From: Styela clava
Taxonomy: Eukaryota > Chordata > Ascidiacea > Stolidobranchia > Styelidae
Length of the DNA: 64,000 nt
Assembly (NCBI RefSeq): GCF_964204865.1
Contig: NC_135263.1
Coordinates: forward strand, 12,631,426 to 12,695,425
Direction of reading: 5' to 3'
Position 1 is the stretch's first letter. Every line of letters starts with the position of its first letter. Position numbers and translations under genes: made by a program. Below, piece after piece: positions 33,860 to 44,984 of this stretch. Under the pieces are notes generated by a model. The model worked only from the letters and a program-made list of their open reading frames with translations. It did no database searches and was not told the origin of the DNA.

Positions 33860-34902
33860 TATTGAAAGATGCTGGATGAAGTTTAATAGGAGTTGCAAGA
33901 AAAATCGCAGAAAATTAGACAATTGAAAGAGGAATCAACCAAACCATTCCATGAAGTCGCGGACAGCGGTTGGTTGAAGCAGTTTCTGGAAATGCAGCAA
34001 AAGCAAATGGAGGCTTTGGTTTCCTAACTTGGTTCTCAAGCTAGCCGGTCAAGAACTGAAACTCCGACGTTGAAAGGGCGCATATCAGCCAAATCTCCAC
34101 CTGAGCTGACTGCTGATATTTCTCCGTCAGGCCCTGACTCGTGGAAGATTTCTGTCGCTAGAAATGCTGTCTGTCGTAAAACACGTTCTAAATATCAGCG
34201 AAGTGACCGAAATATCCGTTGACGATATTTTAGAAGATCAAGATCAAGGAGCATATTCGCAGTCAGAGAAGTGTTTGAAGAGCGCAACCAAGGTGATGGA
34301 GAAAGCTTCGATTCGTTTTTAATCGCATTGAAAAAGCTAGGAAGAGACGCTGATCTCTGCGAAAACTGCTACGATGAGCGGCTCACTACATGAATCATTG
34401 CTGGCGCAAGAAACGCAACGGCCATAAAGGAACTGTTGGCGAAAAGCCTTCTTCCTAATCTACAGACAGCGGTTGGTCTGTGCAGATCGAAGGAAATGGC
34501 GATAAATAACAACACTGATTTGTCGAAAAAGCAGAATTCGATTGCCAGTTCGATACAGGTCAAGAACCGTTTCAAAGACGATTCAAACCTAGGAACGATC
34601 GCAACAACATGTCTTGTCAATATTGTGGGCGAAGGCATGGTCAAGGAAAGTTGAATTATCCTGCTTATGGAAAAACTTGTGGCGAGTGTGGAAAGAAGAA
34701 TCATTTTTCACAGAAATGTAGAACGAAAGTGAATACTGGCAAAACAATAGGAGTTGTCAAAGTAAGAGCGATTCAAAAAAATAGACGCACTTCAAAAATA
34801 TCAATAAATGTTCTCAGTCCAACTGGAAATCATTTTTGGGGTACATCGTTCGCTCTACCCGATTCCGGATTTGAAATATGTCTTGGGAGCAGAAAGTTTT
34901 AG
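33860..34902 (+). pseudogene. Gag region of the Gypsy element
   Basis: Broken by stops and frameshifts. Recognisable are a coiled-coil-like Lys/Glu-rich start (33890-34020), a capsid-like stretch around ESFDSFLIALKKLGRDADLC, and a nucleocapsid zinc knuckle CGECGKKNHFSQKC (about 34681-34722) preceded by CQYCGRRH. A protease-like PDSG motif (34859-34870) follows. Confidence 0.7.
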
Positions 34903-35777
34903 GAACACATTAACTGTGATGCCAGCAATTTGGAAAACCACACACAAGACATATTTGCTGCAAATGGGACGAAAATAAATTCACTTGGCTACACAAATGT
35001 CAAAATCGAGTATCAAGGAAATAAATCCAGAGAACGTATTTATATTTCTGACAATGTTGATGACGTGGTGCTGGCGTGGTATACGTGCAAAAAGTTGAAA
35101 ATTTTGCCTGAAACGTATCCCGCACCCATCTGCAACGGTATTCATCTCTTCAAAAAGAAGCAAATTCAGTTGCCACCGCAATCTGAGAAAAATGTTGGAG
35201 CAATTCGCTCAATACTTTTGACAGAGTATGGAGATGTTTTCGATGCAAAGGAAAAGCTCGATGTCATGGATGGAAGACCGTTGAAGATTGAATTAACGGA
35301 GGGATCTCAACCATTTTCCCTAAAAGCTCCTAGACAAATATCTCACGCTCAACGAGATGATGTGAAAGCCGCGCTTGATGGAATGCTGAAACGCAATATC
35401 ATCCACTTGTGATAGTACAGAAGGCAAACGGAAAGCCTAGAATATGTGTAGATCTCAAAAGGTGAATAAATATGTTAGGCGTCTTTTGCACCCATTTCCT
35501 TTACGCAGCGAAGCCGTGTCAAATATACCACCAGGATCGATGTATTTCACTACGATCGATGCAATGAAGGGGTATTGGCAAGTACCACTGGACGAAAGTA
35601 GCAGCTTGTTGACAACATTTATCTCTCCGTGGGGAAGATATTGTTTCAACCGTGCCCCGATGGGATTGAGTGCGCATCTGGAGACGTTTATTGCAGTTTA
35701 TACAAGTTGTTGACGATACGCTAATTCACGCTCACTCAGTTCCACAACAAGTTGAAGGAACAATCGAAACTCTAGAT

Positions 35778-37092
35778 CAGGGGTCACCAACCTTTTCGAG
35801 GCCGAGGGCTACTTTCTGGGTACAGATCAAGCCGAGGGCTACCAGTTCAATGTACACTTCTGAAAATTGAGTTACTCGATTGAGCTTCAAATATTGACAA
35901 CTACTGGTATTTAGTGAAGTAGAGACACTAATAAACTTTAGGATTCTTCAGGAATTCAAACGATTATCACAACGTATCAAATAAAAATCTATCAATTACA
36001 CCTGCATTTCGAAGCCGAGTCTTTTTAAATTGATTTTCAGGTGATCCCTACTATAATATCCTAGGAAACCACAATGTATCTGGATTATTTACAAACACTC
36101 TGCACAAGTCTAAAATAAAATGTGTAACTTGACACTGTAACTCTGAGCGAGTCTTTCATCAGTGAGGCGTGTTCCGTGTTTGTTCCTGGTAGAGTGAGTC
36201 GCGGCGCTGTGGCCCATCGTGTTAAGCGTTAGGTTCGCAGGTTAGAATCCCATGCGGGGATAGTTATGTACTAAAGGATTGCTGAACTCCTCGCCGTCGC
36301 TGGCCGGTTACGGCTTCATTCGCCATCAAGTCCATGCTTCCGCAAACCAGACCAGACATAGAATGATAACCGGGCGAGAGGCCGTGGTCGTCATATGGTT
36401 AAGCCGTCTTATCGGCTATCTTCTCCCCGGGATAAATATGTAAATCCCCTCCTATCCTGAGTTTATGTCAAAAATGTTAATTCACAAAGATAGGTTGAAC
36501 CAAACAATGGTCTCGTAAAATAGGATTGCTGTATGATTTGAATCGCAAGCTTTTTCTGCCCGTACTGCGCTGACCAGTGGATAGTGAGCGCGGAAGATTA
36601 CGTGACAAGATGTGAAATATCCTTCCGCTTTGCCGTCGCTACGATCGCCCCACTGAAGAGACACACGCAGGCTTTTTTCATGGTGGTAAAAATGATTTCA
36701 TTGTGAAAATGATGGGTTTTTCATCGCTTTTCTGCCATTTTTTTTTGGAATCAATAATTGTATTATTGCTGCGTCACAAACCAACGGACAAGAAAAAGTG
36801 CGGGTTCGTGGAAAGTGATATCGGTGTGATGTCATAATTGGAAGAGTGTAAATTAACCCGTCACATTACTGAGGTCAAATAAAAATAAGGTTGATGATTA
36901 CAAATATTAATATAGTGTCATTTCTAATTCCCATATAAGTGTGATCTATACTAAAATAGCAGGACAAAATTTAATTGATGTAGCTTACTTATAAGAGCCG
37001 TTATTAAGCTTAGTTTGGAACAGACTGGCGGGCAACTCATATGGTCTTCGCGGGAGACTTGGTGCCCGCGGGCAACGCGTTGGTGACCCCTG
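35778..37092. mobile_element. hAT element (1,315 bp) inside Gypsy RT, target duplication CTCTAGAT
   Basis: Ends CAGGGGTCACCAAC and GTTGGTGACCCCTG are inverted. CTCTAGAT flanks both sides (35770-35777, 37093-37100) and matches the nTCTAGAn preference seen for many hAT transposons. Cutting out element plus one repeat restores an open RT reading across the site. Contains a SINE and no transposase. Confidence 0.9.
36190..36475 (+). mobile_element. tRNA-derived SINE
   Basis: A pol III A-box-like TGGCCCATCGTG (36209-36220) and B-box-like GGTTAGAATCC (36239-36249) are spaced as in a tRNA head (GCGGCGCTGTGGCCC... to GCGGGGA), followed by a non-tRNA body with CCGTGGTCGTCATATGG and CCCCGGGATAAATATG. 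Tunicate genomes are known to carry tRNA-derived SINEs; identity with a named family is from memory and not verified. It has no intact tRNA fold. Confidence 0.6.
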
Positions 37093-39163
37093 CTCTAGAT
37101 CGATACAGAAGAAATAAAATTACGGAGAAATTTATTTTCTGCAAGAAATCTGTGAATTTTGTGGGCTACGAAGTCAGTGAAGCTGGAATAAAGGCTGATT
37201 CTGGAAAATTGCGTGCAATTGCAGAATTTCCGAAACCAGGCAATATCACAGAGCTGAGATCTCTTATGGGACTTGTGAATCAGCTAGGAAATTTTTCAAA
37301 CAAAATCAGTGCAGCTGCAAATCCTCTCAGATCTTTACTCAGCAAGAAAAATGCCTTTGTCTGGGAAAGTATTCATGATGACGCTTTCGATGAGACGAGG
37401 AAAGTTTTGACTTCGCCCCCGATACTCGCATTATTCGACTCAAATTTACCAACATCATTGCAAACCGATGCATCAAGAACCAAAGGTTTGGGATTTGTAT
37501 TGCTGCAAAAACATAAGTATGAATGGAAAATTGTGCAATGCGGGTCAAGATTTATAACCGAAACTGAAGGTCGATATGCAACGTGCGAGCTTGAAATGTT
37601 AGCAATCGTATGGGCTGTACAGAAATGCAGATTGTATTTGCAAGAACTGTCAGACTTTTCAGTCGTGACAGATCATCGTCCGCTCATTCCTATTCTGAAC
37701 AGCTATACGCTAGACATGGTCGAAAATCCGCGTCTTCAGAGATTGAAGGAGGAATTGTGCACTTATAATTTCAACGCAATTTGGAAGAAAGGAAAAGACC
37801 ATGCTATTCCCGACGCTCTTTCGAGATCGCCTGTAGATGATCCCGCTGCTGGTAATGAGTATGCGGAAATTGAGCGAGAATTTAGAAATGCTATCAAAGT
37901 TTGCGCAGCACTCATATCTGATCCCGATGTGGAATATGGAAATGTCGAGTTGGAAGATTCAATTCTATCTGATCTACGCGACGCAGGTAGAAAAGATGAA
38001 TCGTACCAAGATCTCAGAAAAACAATTCTGAATGGATTTCCTTTGAATAAAAAACTATTAAAAAATTCTTTGCGTCCATACTGGCAAGTCAGAGATGAGC
38101 TGTCAGTAAAAAACGAATTAATACTTTTGGGTTCCAGAATTGTGATTCCAAAATGCAAGAGACGTGTAGTGTTGCAGAAATTACATGCGTCTCACCAGGG
38201 CGTTGAAAGAAAAAAAGACGTGCAAGACAATCGGTTTACTGGCCTGCTGTATCCAGTGATATTGAAAACACTGTATACAGTTGTCAGAAATGTCAAGAGA
38301 ATAAAGCCAGTTTGTCGAAAGAATCGTTGATCGCAAGTACAAATCCGTCGAGGCCATTTGAGGACGCTTCTTGTGATCTATTTTCTCATGCTGGAAAAGA
38401 GTTTCTGGTATATGTGGATAGATATTGGCCGTGTATTCATTCATGGACGAAACATCCAACTTCCCGCCAAGTCGTCAGAGTTCTCCGAAAGTGGTTTGTT
38501 AATCTATAAATGCCCGTCAGTTTGAGATGTGATGGAGGCCCTCAGTTCAAATCACGAATTTTCTGAAACGCTGGGGAGTGGAAGAAGGATTTTCTACGCC
38601 ATTTTACTCACAAAGCAACGGACATGCGAAAGCTGGTGTGAAAGCTATGAAAATACATGCCAAAAAGTCATGTCAGAATGGAAATATTGATGACGAATCT
38701 TTTCTCCAAGGCTTACTCGAAAGGAAAAATACTCCGAAGCAAACGGGATAGCAAGATATCCTCGATAATGCTTGATAATCCTTGATAATGCTCAGAAACG
38801 TATCAAGTCGAAAAGCAAAATGAGATATGACAGAAATATCTTGAAGCCACTGCAAGTTGGACAACATGTACGAGTCCAAGATGTAACAACGAAACGTTGG
38901 GACAAATCTGGTGTCATTGTTGGAAGAGGCCGACACCGAGATTACCACTTCAAACTCCCAAGTTGCCGAACATATTGGCGAAATAGAAGAGTCCTGTTTC
39001 CTGTAAAAGATGTTCCGGTTCTTGAAGAGAAGGAGAAAGTTGGTACTATTAGACCAGAGGAGAAGGTCAAAATCAATAAACAACCTGTTCCAGTTAGACA
39101 AAGTAATATATGAACAATATAATTAACCATAGAGTTTAAACCTGAAAAGAAGTTTTATAGAAA

Positions 39164-42100
39164 GGTTATCACGCTAACATTTTTGTGACAAATTTGATTC
39201 TATATATCTTTTTAGGATTTTTGGCGTTCACCGTTTGCATAAAGTGGACTTCGTTTGCGAGACTCGAATTTTTAAAAGTCAACCCTGCCGAAATCGAACG
39301 CAAATTAGTATGTCCCGTTGATGACGTAGTAGTGAGAACTCGTTGGCAAAATTTTGCTTTAGGTCAAAAGCAATTATTGCGTTTAGGCCGCGAGCCGAGG
39401 CCCTGAAAAACGCCTAGAAAGTGAGTTTTGTAGCGCATATCAGGTAACTACCTGGAAATGATTTTAAAATGATCCTTAAAAATTCAGTAACAAATATTGC
39501 TTTGTTCCCACTTCCAAAAGTTGCACGTTTTACGGAAAAGACGCTTTTACTACAAGAAATATGTGCTACGATCTGTCCTATATTCTCTACATTTTCGTCA
39601 ATGAACAATGACTTCTGCATGACGTAACAATTGAATCGAATCAGCTGTTAGCGAGCGGATGAATACTAGTTATTCCTGCTCGACCTTGCTTTGAGTTGGG
39701 AAGCCTTTCCATAGCCCTGTTTAGTTATTATTTGTTAAGTTATGCTAAGATGTTGTTGAAAAATGTATAAGTAAGTTATTAAACACTTGTAGATCCTTAC
39801 CACGGATATGGGCCGTGAGACAAAGCCTTGAAAACGTCCAGAAAATGAGTTTCGTAGCGCACCTCTGGTAACTAAATTAATTCTTCAGTTTTGTGTGAGA
39901 ATGAACATACTGAACGCATTACAGCTTGTTCTACAATCCTGGTGCAAATTTGTAGTACAGTATCTAAAATTAGTAAGAAAATCATATTTGGAACAGCATG
40001 AGTGTAAAAATACCACTAAATACTAACTAATACTTTGAATATATAATGCATTCTATCTGATGTACTCAATGAGCGTATATCTGCTCATTGCATGTACTAC
40101 AGTCCAGCAGTGTTTGCATACCATTACTAGACTATATCTACACTAAATATTGATATATCACAGTCTGAAATGCCCTATGACAGTATGAGTACGGACTATA
40201 GACTATATTTTAATACATCAACTGTCTGTCTACAACTTGATATCTCACCTCTCAATCGTTTCCAATGCTACTTTCTTTCCACTCCGGCATAACTTATCAT
40301 TGCTTCCCAGGTTCTTGTCGACTGAATTTAGATTTGGACCAACCGACACTAGTAAAATTGATTATTTTCTTCTCTTTCACACAACCGTGCATTACAGAAA
40401 CAGCCATTAATTTCTATTTCCAAATATGCTGTGGTCTATATAGTAGTATAAGTCTGCTGAATAGTCAAGAAGAGTCATTAAATTAATCATAAACATTTCA
40501 TGCAAGCCAGAAAATATCGTTGTTTGTGACATATTATTCTAGGTCTAGCCTTCCTTGGAGTTTCCGTACCTATTTAACAACGTCTTATGCGCTAGTGCTC
40601 AACTAAAATTGCTATTTATGGTAAGGATATACAAGTGTTTATTATCTTACTTATACTTTTCAACACCTCCTTAAAATAACTGAACTAATATTAACTGAAA
40701 AAAAAACTATGGAAAGGCTACTCAACGCAAACGCGAGCAGTAGTAGTACATCTGATATTCATTCGATCCACCTACAGCTGACAAGAAGTCTGCGTTCATT
40801 GGCCCATGATACCGGAAAAGCAGAGAAAATAGGACAGATGGTAACACATATTTATTGTAGTAAAAGCGTCTTTTCTGTAAAACGTGCAACTTTTGAAAGT
40901 GGGAACAAGGCAATATTCGTTTCTAAATTTCTTTGAAATCATTTTCAGGTAGTTACCTTATGTGCGCTACGAAACTGAAAGATAAATGGCCTCGGCTCGC
41001 GGCCTAGTTCTGTGTACTTATTTTGAACCGTATGCTAGTTATATTGGACAGTGTATTTGAAAAACGCTCCAGTGGTTTAAATACATTCCAATATCTTCAA
41101 AAAATATCATTGCAATATAAGAAATTATAGTAAACTCCACTAATTGAGGTCAAAAAGCACTCGAGTTCTGCGCCGGACCTTTCGCTGCAACATATTTTCC
41201 AGTGAAATAACGCACACCAGGCTATTTTTTTTTCTCAAATCATCTAGATTTTATAATTTATGTGGGTTTATTCTGTTTTTCTGATCCTATAACCAGACTT
41301 TCTGTTATTTTGTCGGTTTATACAAACTATATTAGAATTAGCATACGGTACCGGTTTATCTGCTTTCAAACACTAGCGGATGTGTCAGTCAGTATGTGGT
41401 TGGTGGTTACGGCTGAACTCACAGTGATGGGTCTGTCCCAAAGCCGGAAACAAGAAAAAAACTATAGATCATATTTTCTCAAGTAACCTGTTCTGAAAGC
41501 TCCATGGAACTAAAAGAAGACTTCTACTTCGAAGAATTGTTTCAGCCTTAAAATTATGTTGAATACATGCAAACTCCGGCCCACATCCCGAAACAATAAT
41601 ACCTGACGCAGCTTATCAAATCAGTTCTTATTTATTTTTAACATTTTATTATGATTGTTCATCATATATAATTCATTCATGCCAATAAATGTTTTTTCAC
41701 GAAGCTCTATTAGTTAATCGCTGACAGCTGAGCTGTGTTGTTACTAGCAGTGTGAACTGAAAAACAAAGTATACAAATTAAATTGATAGAACTGGCATAA
41801 AAGAGATCGGCAAAAATATCACCAAACAGATTAGTAATGTTCAGCAAGCAACACTAATAATGTGGAATGAATGAAAAAATAAGTCCTCACTGGTGGTAAA
41901 TGTATCACATCGGACTGTTCAGACGCCCAAGTTGCAACTTAAAACAAGTGGAAAGTTGTTTTATATAACAGTTTAACATGCTAGCATTAACATTAACTGG
42001 ATATTATCTCAAACAGCCGAAAACACAGTAAAGTGGTTGAAACTTACTCTAGAATCATTTTTTGACGGCCAGTCAATTCCGGTACGTTCAATGCATAAAA

Positions 42101-42449
42101 CGCCATTGCCTAATCTCTTTCAGTCAGAGCTTTCTATGCATTGGGATTTCTGTTTTATATTACATTATTATTTCAATCTTCATAAAACTACGCGATGAGG
42201 AACTAATATTGAACGCCAAAACAGAAGATAAACACCCTACTCGCGAAAGCGCAATGAAGGCAGGTTCTTGGACGAGTTCTCACTCACGTCATCAAAGGCC
42301 ATTTCCGAAGTGCTGTCGATTTTCGTTCGAGCGGTTTTTAAAAATTGATAACTAGAAAACTATGTCCACTTTATGCAGGCGGTAAACGTCAAAATTCCTA
42401 AAAAATTATATAGAATCAATTTTTTTACAAAAACGTTTGCGTGATAACC
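39164..42449. mobile_element. 3.3-kb element with inverted repeats of about 190 bp, between integrase and 3' LTR
   Basis: GGTTATCACGC...TTTGATTCTATATAT...GCATAAAGTGGAC (39164-39265) recurs inverted at 42348-42449, and the similarity continues inward (TTGATGACGT...GAGAACTCG at about 39320-39346; inverse near 42265-42295). No clear target duplication and no ORF with a recognisable domain. The Gypsy 3' UTR is left very short without it. Confidence 0.7.
39386..41004. mobile_element. 1.6-kb MITE with GGCCGCGAGCCGAGGCC termini
   Basis: GGCCGCGAGCCGAGGCC at 39386 and its exact inverse GGCCTCGGCTCGCGGCC ending at 41004, with TA on both sides. Inverted similarity extends about 220 bp inward (GTAGCGCA..., AAGTTGCACGTTTTACGGAAAA..., CTGTCCTAT...). 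A second, partial copy of the left arm lies in the middle (39795-39870). It is nested inside the 39164-42449 element. Confidence 0.75.
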
Positions 42450-42456
42450 CACCTTT

Positions 42457-42467
42457 AAAGGAGGAGA
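42457..42467 (+). promoter_or_regulatory. polypurine tract
   Basis: AAAGGAGGAGA lies immediately before the 3' LTR, the expected plus-strand primer of the Gypsy element. Confidence 0.8.
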
Positions 42468-42668
42468 TGTTGTATACGCGTGAAGTCCCGAGAAAGTAAC
42501 CGACTCGCGACTCGTACGCGATCCGGCCAGGCACTTGTCGAATGTTTATCTGGCGTGCTGTTTTGATCTTACTGTTATAGTTATGTTATAGTCTTATGTT
42601 ATGCTGTATTAAATCTGTGTGCTTGAACCACTGAGTCTTTTCTGAACTTGCGAACTTAGAACAGAACA
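42468..42668 (+). repeat. 3' LTR
   Basis: 201 bp, TG...CA bounded, matching the 5' LTR in order and ends but shorter through small deletions. It ends 215 bp before the MITD1 start codon, in the same orientation. Confidence 0.9.
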
Positions 42669-42883
42669 ATAGGGAGATTTTTTCAGAGATCAAGGGTCAG
42701 AAGAACGTCCATCATTTTAGGTCAAAGGTCGAAAAAACGCGATTGTTCAAGTTAATCTTAGCTAGTGGACGGCCCTCTGTTCTGAGGCTTTTTATTTCTC
42801 AGTTCAGCGCAAACTCCGTACCTGTACCGGAAACGTTTCACATTAATTTGTTGAAAAAATATATAATTGGTTGACATTAGGCC

Positions 42884-44629
42884 ATGGATGGGGTTGAATC
42901 GTCTGCAGTTAAAATTATCATGAGAGCCGTCGAACTTGAAACAGACGCTCGATTGCAACCGGCGTTAACCTGCTATCAAGAAGGCATAGATTTACTATTG
43001 GAAGTCTTAAAATGTAGGTTTGTGAAGATAGACTATTAGACTAGGTACCGTGATAAACAACTGTAGGTACTGTCAGACTGTACCAGCGCTTTAACCACTA
43101 GGCCATTCTGCCATTTGTAACACAACAACATAGCAGAACAGACATCACGAATTTCGGAATATAGGGGCCTACCCTACTAGCCTAGTCCAGTAGTCACAGT
43201 CACATCATTCTTCACCGGTAGTTTATTGTACTTACTTACAGCATGCCAGGATCCAGAGAAAAAGAAGAGATATAGACAAAAGGTTTCAGAATACATGACA
43301 CGGGCTGAACAAATAAAGGAAATGGTGAAACGACAAAAGGAAGAAGGCAAATATCATGAGCTGATTCATATCAAGGTCTGATTTTGTTTTATTGTCACTG
43401 AATTAAGAGCTTATCAAAATTCAACCCTTTGAAAAAACACTATTTCGAACATGTTCTGTTGTTACTTCTGTACCTAGGTTAGTTAATGAGCTTACATAAT
43501 TAATTCTCAATTTAAAATCAAAGGCTGCTTATTTGGAAGTGAGCTGTGTAAAAAAAGGATGAATATGTAAATCTTATATCAAAGTGTAAATCGTTATCAT
43601 ACTGACTAGCTATATACTTATGAAACTGAAATTTCATTTCCTTTATCAAGTGTAAAATGAAATGGTTGTAATGGACTTAATTGTACCGGATATTCAGTAA
43701 CGAATTATTATCTTTGATAATAAAACATTGGGTAATTGCCTCATTGTATGTATACAAATGTATAACAATTTAGGAAAATGAGACAGGATTTGGATATGAA
43801 AAGGTGTTTGGATCGTATCTCGATCATACAGTAACGGAAGTTCATGTTGAAGATGCTTATATAAGAAATTTTCCACAGGTACCAATTAGTAGGACTTCAT
43901 TGTCGCTTTGTGAAAGTGTTCAAATTGCTTCGATATATAGTATCACGCCTAAATATACAAAAATGGTCTTTTTATGTTCAGTAAATCATTAAAAGCATTT
44001 ACACAACATAAATTTGAATTGATTTAAAGAAATAAAGATAGGCTCCAATAATGTGTTTAATATATTTTATGCTGATACAGAAGTAGGAACCAAAACCCTT
44101 ACTTTTTTGTATTCATATTTTTGCCATGTACAGTTAGATAAAATTGTAGTAGAACACAGAACTTAATATACTATTTGGGTCTGATTATCTTCGATTCTCG
44201 CTTTAGGTTGTTCCTTGCATTATAATGTTTAGGGCCATTAGATAGATTTTTAAATATAAAATTCATTTCTTCTTCCAGATAAACAACTTTTTGCAGCTGT
44301 GTGAGCTACTAGTTCTCAAATGTACGAACTTGAAAACCATTAATCTGATGACAACTAGAGATATGAACCAACATCATCAAGCTGATAACCTTGATCATAT
44401 ACGAACCAGTTTATTAAAAAGAAGCATTTCACTCATAATCACATTTTCTGACTCTTTGCATGACAGAGAAATAAGACTCAATAATGGTTGGATCATAAAA
44501 ATAGGCAGAGGATTAGATTACTTCAAAAGAGCAGATAAATTGTCAATTGGATTACATAATTTAAACTTAAGAACATGCCATGCAACGACTATTGATGTAT
44601 TCCACTCTAAACACACTAAAGAGAAGTGA
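42884..44629 (+). CDS. MITD1: MITD1, MIT domain-containing protein 1
   Basis: Four exons: 42884-43013, 43242-43375, 43774-43878, 44279-44629; all junctions are GT...AG and the reading frame stays open, giving 239 residues (human about 249). Residues 1-88 form the three-helix MIT domain (VKIIMRAVELETDARLQPAL, then QDPEKKKRYRQKVSEYMTRA), which binds ESCRT-III tails. From about 90 the phospholipase-D-like C-terminal domain follows (VTEVHVEDAYIRN; HDREIRLNNGWIIKIGRGLD; TCHATTIDVFHSKHT). In animals MITD1 binds membrane and ESCRT-III at the midbody and stabilises it during abscission. The start ATG fits the family N terminus. A Gypsy LTR occupies the near-upstream region and a hAT MITE begins 57 bp past the stop codon. 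Confidence 0.95.
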
Positions 44630-44686
44630 TGATAACCACCTGTCACAGGTGATCTGTGTCATATTGTGTAAACAGGACTCTTAGAT

Positions 44687-44984
44687 CAGTGGTTCTCAAA
44701 CTTTTTAAGCCCTTTTAAAATGTGTCTCGGCCCCCACCTCAAAAATACCTAGCTAACAATAAGCTACAAATAACAGGTAGTAAGGCGAAAGCACTTCGAA
44801 AAAAAAACGTGTACATTATGAGGAAATGTAAACGGTAAAGAAATGTAAATATCTAAAATAATGCGACTAGGACCAAATCTAACAAATATTTTTATTTTTT
44901 AATCAGCTTCACGCCCCCTCAAAAAAACTGTCTACGCCCCCTGCCCCCCTCTGTGGAGCGCGCCCCACCTTTTGAGAACCACTG
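44687..44984. mobile_element. hAT MITE (298 bp) 3' of MITD1
   Basis: CAGTGGTTCTCAAACTTTTT at the left and TTTTGAGAACCACTG at the right are inverted. The flanking octamers TCTTAGAT and TTCTAGAT agree at six of eight bases. C-rich subterminal sequence (GCCCCCTGCCCCCC) resembles the hAT at 4990-6955. No ORF. Confidence 0.8.

Larger units (their letters stand above)
34903..39113 (+). pseudogene. Pol region of the Gypsy element (PR/RT/RNase H/IN)
   Basis: 34930-35407: pre-RT and RT start (LKAPRQISHAQRDDV). 35444-35770: RT palm (FTTIDAMKGYWQVPLDES, SPWGRYCFNRAPMGLS) and, after an internal deletion and frame change, VVDDTLIH for the catalytic DD box. The hAT insertion interrupts at 35778-37092. From 37093: RT thumb/connection (KSVNFVGYEVSEAGIKADSG), RNase H (LQTDASRTKGLGFVLLQ; CELEMLAIVWAVQ; VVTDHRPL), integrase zinc-binding LHASHQGVER with a frameshift just after it near 38212, core Asp regions (38370-38560), and the C-terminal domain LQVGQHVRVQDVTTKRWDKS (38848-38907). 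Host genes are not encoded here. Confidence 0.85.
33506..42668 (+). mobile_element. Ty3/Gypsy LTR retrotransposon with nested insertions
   Basis: LTRs at 33506-33736 and 42468-42668 start TGTTGTATACGCG and end AACTTAGAACAGAACA. A primer-binding-like TGGCGTTGTCGGCAGTGG follows the 5' LTR at once and a purine tract precedes the 3' LTR. Order of domains: Gag with CCHC, aspartic-protease-like, RT, RNase H, integrase (H2C2, catalytic core, C-terminal), which is the Ty3/Gypsy order. Flanks AAAGG (33501-33505) and ATAGG (42669-42673) are a one-mismatch 5-bp target duplication. Removing the two nested insertions (1,315 and about 3,286 bp) leaves about 4.55 kb. Many stops and frameshifts make it inactive. 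Confidence 0.9.

Noticed and set aside
36201-36262. Possible tRNA gene
   Set aside because: A and B boxes are present but the cloverleaf arms do not pair well and a SINE body follows; it is a tRNA-derived SINE head.
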